DNA of 10,152 nucleotides from Nanobdellota archaeon (GTDB lineage: Archaea > Nanobdellota > Nanobdellia > Pacearchaeales > GW2011-AR1): NCBI GenBank assembly GCA_018830845.1, contig JAHJRS010000068.1, positions 1 to 10,152 on the forward strand, given 5' to 3'. Position 1 is the stretch's first letter, and every line of letters starts with the position of its first letter. The notes under the pieces were generated by a model. It saw nothing but the letters and a program-made list of their open reading frames with translations. It did not search any database and was not told the origin of the DNA. The position numbers and the translations under genes were made by a program. This document shows, in pieces, positions 5,490 through 10,152 of this stretch.

Positions 5490-6768
5490 TGAAATCACCC
5501 CTTTTATTGGTTAATGAATTTTCTTTATAAATGTTGCTTTTGAATTTGCCGACAGAAAGTTTTTTTTCATTTAAAATTTCGTCGGTTCTAAGCTCAAGGT
5601 CCTGAAGAACATTCATATAACTAATGAATGCATCATACGGACTTTGGTAGGGATTAAAATATTTGTGAACATCTCCGTCTGAAAACCATTTTGTACACAT
5701 ATAATAAAAGTGGTCTGAAGTCTGAAGCTTTCTCCATTTATCTATTAATTCTGAATTTTGTGTTTTCAGGATTTTAAACCCCAACGAATAAACTTTTTTT
5801 ATTGCGGCATTCTGAATTTCATTTCCTAGCCAGGCACTTAAATCTCTTTCAATATCTGCCCAGGATATAAACCCCGGAGAGTCGAACACCCCTCTTGAAG
5901 GATAGGATTCCGCCAGCTCTGAAGGTGTTTTAAAATTATTATCCGGATTTTTTAAAATTTCTTCGGGAAATTGCCTCATAAAATCAAAAATTCCCGTAGA
6001 CTCCCACTGGTGTTCTCCGAATGTTTCATAATCCATAAATAAATTTACCATTTCCCCCCCTCCATTCACAGAGTTAATCCATTGTGCATATTTTGAAGCA
6101 GTAAGTGGCCACTCCGCCCAATTCCTCTCAGAAAACCTAAACGCAATGTCATCACTCATTTTATAATTTTTTAATATTAATTTTATTCTTTGGGTGTTAA
6201 CAGGAGAATAAATATAATTTGGAGATCTCCATCCCAAAATGAAGGGCGCACCTTCGGCAATTATTCCTATATACCCCATCCCTTCAATATTTTTCGCAAG
6301 TTCATTGTTGTAAATTAACTCGGTATTTCTAAAAACCCTTGGGGTTTTTCCAAAAATTCTCTGAATTAATTCTTCGTGTTTTTTTACCTGTTCAAAAAAT
6401 TCGCCCTTTGAAAACAAAAATGAAAGAGAATGATAATACGTCTCGCCCAAGATTTCAACCCTTCCTGTATCAACAAGTTTTTTGAACGAAAGCAAAACTT
6501 CAGGTGCATGCTTTTCAAGCTGTTCAAGGTATACACCCGAAAAAGAAAAACTAACCTTGAATTCGGGATGTTTTTCCAAAAGTTCAAGCAAAAGTGCATT
6601 CATGGGAATATAACATTTTTCTGAAACTTTCCTTAAAACTTTTACATTATTCAGGCTCGTTTCGGAATTATCTGAAAAATAATTATTATTTTTTCCTATG
6701 TCAAAAATTGAGTATTTCCTTACTCTGAGCGGCTGATGAACCTGAAAGTAAAAACAAACCGAGACCAT
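5476..6768 (-). CDS. GH57 alpha-amylase-type glycoside hydrolase
   Basis: This 430-residue protein shows the five GH57 regions: HQPLR at 11-15 (region I), GETYYH at 108-113 (region II), RNTELIYN at 147-154 with likely nucleophile Glu150 (region III), MDYETFGEH at 245-253 with likely acid Asp246 (region IV), and the D-x-x-x-W-type helix near 305-313 (region V). GH57 enzymes act with retention on alpha-glucans as alpha-amylases, 4-alpha-glucanotransferases or branching enzymes. The length and context resemble the Methanocaldococcus alpha-amylase type and are shorter than typical branching enzymes. It has no signal peptide and is probably cytoplasmic. It starts in a TAATG overlap with the glycosyltransferase gene, with a G-rich ribosome site (GGGGGAAG) just upstream. 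Exact specificity cannot be told from sequence. Confidence 0.9.
   Translation of the reverse strand: MVSVCFYFQVHQPLRVRKYSIFDIGKNNNYFSDNSETSLNNVKVLRKVSEKCYIPMNALLLELLEKHPEFKVSFSFSGVYLEQLEKHAPEVLLSFKKLVDTGRVEILGETYYHSLSFLFSKGEFFEQVKKHEELIQRIFGKTPRVFRNTELIYNNELAKNIEGMGYIGIIAEGAPFILGWRSPNYIYSPVNTQRIKLILKNYKMSDDIAFRFSERNWAEWPLTASKYAQWINSVNGGGEMVNLFMDYETFGEHQWESTGIFDFMRQFPEEILKNPDNNFKTPSELAESYPSRGVFDSPGFISWADIERDLSAWLGNEIQNAAIKKVYSLGFKILKTQNSELIDKWRKLQTSDHFYYMCTKWFSDGDVHKYFNPYQSPYDAFISYMNVLQDLELRTDEILNEKKLSVGKFKSNIYKENSLTNKRGDFNGGN
5494..5501 (-). promoter_or_regulatory. Shine-Dalgarno deciding the start of DUF5752-like copy 1
   Basis: The minus-strand GGGGTGAT, four bases before the ATG at 5489, matches the archaeal 16S tail. 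It overlaps the alternative GTG at 5498 and so argues against that longer start. Confidence 0.6.
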
Positions 6769-7982
6769 TATTTCTTCCCCCTTAAAAGTTCTTCATAAAT
6801 TTCAGCACAACGCTTTGCCGGCTCATTCCAGTTAAGATTTTTTATTTCTTTTGAACCATTTTCTCTCAAACATCTGTAAAGTTCATTGTATTTTAAAACC
6901 GAAACAATTTTGTTTGCAAATTCATCAACATCCCAAAAATCGGCCTTAAGACAATGGTTTAAAATTTCAGAAACCCCTGACTGATTTGAAATCAAGACAG
7001 GCGTTTCACATCGTAGCGCTTCAAGAGGTGTTATTCCAAAAGGCTCTGACACCGAGGGCATTACATACAAATCAGCCATCCGGTAAGCCTCGTTAATGTC
7101 TTTTCCCCTCAAAAACCCCGTGAAAATAAATTTGTCAGCAAGCCCCATCTCTGCAACTTTTTTTATTATTGCTTTTTCCATATCCCCTGAACCAGAAACA
7201 ACAAAAACGACATCCGGGTAATGCTCAGAAACTTTTTTGGCGGCATAAATAAAGTAATCCGGGCCTTTTTGCAGTGTGAGCCTTCCAAGGAAAAGAACAA
7301 CTTTTTTTGTTTTTTTAAGTTTATGAACCTCTCCAAGAGCATAATCTTCAAAATCAACTGCATTGTGAACAACTTTTATTTTTTCTGGTGAAATTCCATA
7401 ATTTTCAATGATTTTTTGCTTTGTAAAATTGCTAACTGCTATTATCGAATTTGCCTCTTCCATGCCTTTTTTTTCAATTTCATAAACCTCCTGATTAATG
7501 TTGTTTCCCCCGGTTCTGTCAAACTCAGTTGCATGAACATGTATAACGAGATGTTTTCCCGAAATTTTTTTTGCATTAATTGCTGCCTTGTAAGTTAACC
7601 AGTCATGAGCATGAATTAAATTAAAATCCTCATTTTTTGCAATTTCCCCTCCGATTAAAGCATACCTTTCAACTTCTTCAAAAAGGTCTTTTCCGTAAAG
7701 AGCAGGCATTTTTTCGCCTTCAGAAAAAACCCTGTCATTGTAATTTTCTGATGTTGAATATCCCTGAAGAAGGGAATTTACAGCATAGTAATTTTTTATC
7801 CCACTAAATTCATCACCATAAACAAATTTTAAAAAATCAACATCAAGGTCCACTTTTCTTGGAAGAACAAAAGTCACTTCCACATTTGCATTTTTCAATC
7901 CTCTTGTTAAGCCCATGCACGCAGTTCCTAATCCTCCGCTGTTAAATGGTGGAAACTCCCACCCAAACATTAAAATTTTCAT
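6768..7982 (-). CDS. Glycogen/starch synthase-like glycosyltransferase
   Basis: This 404-residue GT-B enzyme opens with MKILMFGWEFPPFNSGGLG (1-19), where the S-GGLG loop is typical of glycogen synthases and relatives. HAHDW is at 124-128 and GRLTLQKG at 233-240 (Arg234 and Lys239 bind the nucleotide sugar diphosphate). EPFGITPLE is at 313-321, the E-x7-E motif of retaining GT4/GT5 enzymes. It probably adds glucose from an NDP-glucose donor to an alpha-1,4-glucan in the cytoplasm. At about 400 residues it matches archaeal glycogen synthases, which are shorter than bacterial GlgA. It is the first gene of the overlapping operon with GH57 and GH15, which supports the polyglucan role. A different GT4 acceptor is possible but less likely. 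A TATA-like box lies at 8018-8025. Confidence 0.87.
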   Translation of the reverse strand: MKILMFGWEFPPFNSGGLGTACMGLTRGLKNANVEVTFVLPRKVDLDVDFLKFVYGDEFSGIKNYYAVNSLLQGYSTSENYNDRVFSEGEKMPALYGKDLFEEVERYALIGGEIAKNEDFNLIHAHDWLTYKAAINAKKISGKHLVIHVHATEFDRTGGNNINQEVYEIEKKGMEEANSIIAVSNFTKQKIIENYGISPEKIKVVHNAVDFEDYALGEVHKLKKTKKVVLFLGRLTLQKGPDYFIYAAKKVSEHYPDVVFVVSGSGDMEKAIIKKVAEMGLADKFIFTGFLRGKDINEAYRMADLYVMPSVSEPFGITPLEALRCETPVLISNQSGVSEILNHCLKADFWDVDEFANKIVSVLKYNELYRCLRENGSKEIKNLNWNEPAKRCAEIYEELLRGKK

Positions 7983-7995
7983 TGCCCTCTTTTAT

Positions 7996-8009
7996 ATTTC
8001 ATACGAAAT
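7996..8009. promoter_or_regulatory. Small dyad near the start of the polyglucan operon
   Basis: ATTTC-ATAC-GAAAT forms a 5-bp dyad with a 4-base centre. It lies between the TATA-like box and the glycosyltransferase ATG, about where transcription would begin. A repressor bound here would block initiation. Short AT-rich dyads occur by chance, so this is only a candidate operator. Confidence 0.3.
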
Positions 8010-8017
8010 TTTTTGCA

Positions 8018-8025
8018 TTTATAAA
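8018..8025 (-). promoter_or_regulatory. Candidate TATA box of the polyglucan operon
   Basis: TTTATAAA lies in the 46-base gap between the kinase stop and the glycosyltransferase ATG. It would place the transcription start near 7996, giving a leader of about 14 bases. The leader contains a weak G-rich ribosome site (GAGGG) just before the ATG at 7982. Read-through from the kinase gene is also possible. Confidence 0.5.
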
Positions 8026-8028
8026 CAT

Positions 8029-8847
8029 TTAATCAAACTTCTCTGTGAGTAAAATTGCACCAAAAACCCCGGGGTGAGGAATTTTGCTCCACCTGATGGG
8101 CGGAATCTTTGGATTTATCGTTTTTGTTTTCAATTTTTTATTGATTCCAGCGATAAATTTATCTCCGGCATCCCTTATACCCCCCATTAATATTATTTCT
8201 TCGGGATCAAGGGTGCTTATCAAAGAACCAATTCCCCGTGCAAGAGTTTCATAGACCTCATCAAGAAGATATTTTGCTTTTTTGCTTTCGGACTTCATAA
8301 CTTCTTTAATTGAAAATCCTTCCCCAAATTCACTTTTCATTTTTTTCAAAACTTCCTTCCAAATGTGCTCCCAATCTTTATTTTCACTGACCATGATGTG
8401 ACCCACTTCCCCTGCATAACCGTTTCCAAAATAAATTTTGCCATTAACAATTATAGCCCCCCCAATTCCTGTTCCAAGTGTTAAAACAACTACATTCTTT
8501 TTTTTGGTCTCAAATTCAATCTCTGAAAGCGCAATGCACTTTGCGTCATTTTCCACATAAACTTTTTTTCCAAATTTTTTTTCAAGGAATTTTTTCAAAT
8601 CAAGATTTTTTATTGGAAGGTTGGGTGTTTTTTTAACAAATCCGTCTTTTGTAAATCCTGGAACCCCCACCCCAATTCCCTTAATTTTTTTTAAATCAAA
8701 GGAATAAATTAACTCGCAAATTTTTTTCAAAATTTCTTTCTGGGTTTTTGGAGTTTTTACCTTAACATATCCCACAATATCTCTTCCACTGGAAATTCCC
8801 GCCCTAATGAAGGTTCCACCTAAGTCAATTCCTATCACCTTTTTCAT
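8029..8847 (-). CDS. ROK-family sugar kinase, probably glucokinase
   Basis: This 272-residue protein shows ROK hallmarks: DLGGT at 8-12 (phosphate loop), VENDAKCIAL at 98-107 with catalytic base Asp101, LGTGIGGAI at 124-132, and GEVGH at 146-150 (the E-x-x-H sugar-binding motif, Glu147 and His150). The cysteine-rich zinc motif (C-x-C-G-x-x-G-C) that normally follows the His is absent; instead there is a Lys/Trp/Glu-rich helix. It is also shorter than the usual 290-320 residues. The likely reaction is ATP-dependent phosphorylation of glucose, which would take up the glucose released by GH15 of the adjacent operon; N-acetylglucosamine or fructose kinase are alternatives. It is divergent from the SDR gene over a palindromic promoter. 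Either a GGGAG site or leaderless initiation could serve the ATG. Confidence 0.87.
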   Translation of the reverse strand: MKKVIGIDLGGTFIRAGISSGRDIVGYVKVKTPKTQKEILKKICELIYSFDLKKIKGIGVGVPGFTKDGFVKKTPNLPIKNLDLKKFLEKKFGKKVYVENDAKCIALSEIEFETKKKNVVVLTLGTGIGGAIIVNGKIYFGNGYAGEVGHIMVSENKDWEHIWKEVLKKMKSEFGEGFSIKEVMKSESKKAKYLLDEVYETLARGIGSLISTLDPEEIILMGGIRDAGDKFIAGINKKLKTKTINPKIPPIRWSKIPHPGVFGAILLTEKFD

Positions 8848-8861
8848 ACACTCCCTAATAG

Positions 8862-8885
8862 AGGAATAGATTTAAATATATTCCT
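8862..8885. promoter_or_regulatory. 24-bp palindrome over the divergent TATA region
   Basis: The arms AGGAATA (8862-8868) and TATTCCT (8879-8885) are exact reverse complements, and the central ATTTAAAT is itself palindromic. Only one symmetric pair (8869/8878) breaks a 24-bp dyad. It sits between the kinase (minus) and the SDR (plus), and its centre is the only good TATA-like box for both. From it, transcription would start near the kinase ATG and about 12 bases before the SDR ATG. This is the pattern expected for a dimeric repressor controlling both genes together. Confidence 0.6.
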
Positions 8886-8912
8886 TATTTTGTGTTCCTT
8901 AAGAGGTAAAAA

Positions 8913-9647
8913 ATGTTTGACTTAAAGAACAAAGTTGCTGTTATAACTGGAGCAAGCGGGGGCCTTGGAGAGGCAATGGCAAAAGCATTTTCTCTTCATG
9001 GTGCAAAAATTGCAATTCTTGACTTGAAGGATGGGGAACCGATTATAAAAAAGCTCAAAACAAAAGGGAAGTATTACCATCTTGATGTCCTAGAGGAAAT
9101 GAATATAGAGAGAGTCATTAACCAAATTAAAAAGGATTTTGGTAAAATTGATATTTTAGTAAACAATTCAGGAATTTTTTTTCCAACCCCAATTGAGGAA
9201 ACTTCTTCAAAAGACTGGGAAAAAATTATAGATGTGAACTTAAGAGGATATTTTTTAGTTACAAAATACTCTGTTCCTCTCATGAAAAAAGGGGGGCGGA
9301 TAATAAACATTGCTTCCATTGCCGGAACCCATGCTTTTGCAGGTTCTTCGGCGTATAACGCAAGTAAAGGAGCAGTAATAATGTTAACAAAGACATTTGC
9401 GACAGAATTTGCCCAAAAAGGAATTACTGCAAATGCAATTTGCCCGGGAGTTTTTGAAACACCTATGACAAAGGATTTGCTAAATTCAAAAGAAATGCAA
9501 CAAATGATAAAAAATTCGGTTCCGTTGGCAAGACCAGCGAAAGCCGAAGAAATCGGGGGGCTTGCGGTATATCTTGCTTCGGAAGAAAGCAGTTACATGA
9601 CGGGTTCAATAATAACTCTTGATGGAGGATGGACCTGTCACCTTTAA
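8913..9647 (+). CDS. Classical short-chain dehydrogenase/reductase, NAD-type
   Basis: This 244-residue protein has the complete classical SDR set. The cofactor motif TGASGGLG is at 12-19, and Asp37 at the end of the second beta strand favours NAD(H) over NADP(H). NNSG is at 84-87 in place of the usual NNAG. The catalytic tetrad is Asn109, Ser135, Tyr148 and Lys152 (YNASK), followed by CPG at 177-179. The C-terminal TGSIITLDGGW is typical of tetrameric FabG or sugar-alcohol dehydrogenase relatives. The substrate cannot be told; a shared operator with the sugar kinase suggests a sugar or polyol. A GAGGT ribosome site (8903-8907), five bases before the ATG, supports the start. The gene ends 5 bases from the stop of the convergent isomerase gene. 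Confidence 0.9.
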   Translation: MFDLKNKVAVITGASGGLGEAMAKAFSLHGAKIAILDLKDGEPIIKKLKTKGKYYHLDVLEEMNIERVINQIKKDFGKIDILVNNSGIFFPTPIEETSSKDWEKIIDVNLRGYFLVTKYSVPLMKKGGRIINIASIAGTHAFAGSSAYNASKGAVIMLTKTFATEFAQKGITANAICPGVFETPMTKDLLNSKEMQQMIKNSVPLARPAKAEEIGGLAVYLASEESSYMTGSIITLDGGWTCHL

Positions 9648-9652
9648 AAAAC

Positions 9653-9674
9653 CTATTTTCCCAATAGTTTTCTT
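9653..9674 (+). terminator. Possible weak terminator after the SDR gene
   Basis: CTATT and AATAG (9653-9657 and 9663-9667) can pair around TTCCC and are followed by TTTTCTT. The stem is short and AT-rich, and it lies inside the end of the convergent isomerase gene. In archaea the T-run alone may be the signal. Confidence 0.3.
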
Positions 9675-10152
9675 AATTCTTTCTCAGGATTTTTCGCTTT
9701 TGTAATCTGCGAGGAAACCGCAACCCCCATTGCCCCAAGTTTCATTGCATCCTCAACATCCTCTCTTTTATGAATTCCTGCCCCCACCAAAAAATTTATT
9801 TTTATTTCTTTTGAAATTTTCTTTATCAAATCAGGTTTTGCCGAGGAAACAGAAATTTTTCCCGAAACAAGTTCCGGCGGTTCAAAAATAAGAAAGTCCG
9901 GTTTTAATTTTTCAATTTTTTTTGCTTCCTTCAAATCCGGAGCAAAAACTGCAACTTTAAGCCCTGTCTTTTTGCATCTTAAAATGGTCTTTTTTAAAAC
10001 CTCAAAACCTATTTTATGCTCGGAGTGATTAAGAAATGTTCCTTTTGCACCATTCGCTCTAACTTCCTCGGGCAAAATAAAACCGGTATTTCTTCCTGGA
10101 GAAAAAGAATCAACGTGTTCAGCATAAACTTTTAATTTTGTTTTTTTTGAAA
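9653..10152 (-). CDS. tpiA: Triosephosphate isomerase, archaeal type, N-terminus missing
   Basis: The frame is open from the right window edge to the TAG at 9653 (about 166 codons), so roughly the first 55-60 residues of a normal 220-230-residue archaeal enzyme lie outside. It interconverts glyceraldehyde-3-phosphate and dihydroxyacetone phosphate in glycolysis and gluconeogenesis. Recognisable parts in order are AEHVDSFSPGRNTG near the edge, the catalytic-histidine segment FLNHSEHK, then APDLKEAKKI, the catalytic-glutamate segment FEPPELVSG, ISVSSAKPDLI, and the phosphate-binding loops FLVGAGI and GVAVSSQI. This is the short archaeal subtype, not the bacterial/eukaryotic one. A TTG at 10075 is internal and not the start. 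The gene is convergent with the SDR gene. The retained half looks intact. Confidence 0.95.
   Translation of the reverse strand, partial: SKKTKLKVYAEHVDSFSPGRNTGFILPEEVRANGAKGTFLNHSEHKIGFEVLKKTILRCKKTGLKVAVFAPDLKEAKKIEKLKPDFLIFEPPELVSGKISVSSAKPDLIKKISKEIKINFLVGAGIHKREDVEDAMKLGAMGVAVSSQITKAKNPEKELRKLLGK

Noticed and set aside
9074..9319. 81-codon open frame antisense to the SDR gene
   Set aside because: The SDR frame holds the full motif set; the antisense frame has none.
1..10152. CRISPR array or insertion sequence with terminal repeats
   Set aside because: No regularly spaced direct repeats, no transposase frame and no long terminal inverted repeats were seen; the only mobile-element signal is the partial integrase at the tRNA.

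Overview
The window looks like an AT-rich archaeal chromosome. Evidence: the partial gene at the right edge is an archaeal-type (short) triosephosphate isomerase; the complete tRNA has no encoded CCA; several genes have a TATA-like box about 25 bases before the ATG and no Shine-Dalgarno, as in leaderless archaeal transcripts; and the internal operon genes carry GGAGGTG-like ribosome sites. The gene set (GT4/5-like glycogen synthase, GH57, GH15) recalls the polyglucan genes of Methanocaldococcus, but the exact lineage (a DPANN archaeon or a euryarchaeote) cannot be decided from this sequence.

Layout. (1) 1-774, minus: a tyrosine recombinase cut by the left edge, just downstream of the 3' end of a tRNA-Asp(GTC) gene (871-942). 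This has the geometry of an integrated element abutting its tRNA target. Near it are a 7-bp hairpin (809-825), a 16-base copy of the tRNA 5' end (983-998) and a 9-bp inverted repeat (961-1003). (2) 1115-2100, plus: three tandem paralogous small proteins of a family I do not recognise. They share a 51-residue core that aligns without gaps. (3) 7982-2102, minus: a tightly overlapping six-gene operon. Its order is glycogen synthase-like glycosyltransferase, GH57 amylase-like hydrolase, a small DUF5752-like protein, a MinD/ParA ATPase, a second DUF5752-like paralog, and a GH15 glucoamylase. (4) 8847-8029, minus: a ROK sugar kinase, divergent from an SDR oxidoreductase (8913-9647, plus) across a near-perfect 24-bp palindrome that contains the shared TATA-like box. 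(5) 10152-9653, minus: the C-terminal part of triosephosphate isomerase.

Working model. The glycosyltransferase would build an alpha-glucan, GH57 would remodel or cut it, GH15 would release free glucose, the ROK kinase would phosphorylate glucose, and triosephosphate isomerase belongs to the lower sugar pathway. The unexplained part is a MinD-like ATPase flanked by two paralogous small proteins, translationally coupled inside a storage-polysaccharide operon. A spatial or regulatory module for polyglucan is an attractive but untested idea. The other candidate for something undescribed is the tandem triplet at 1115-2100.
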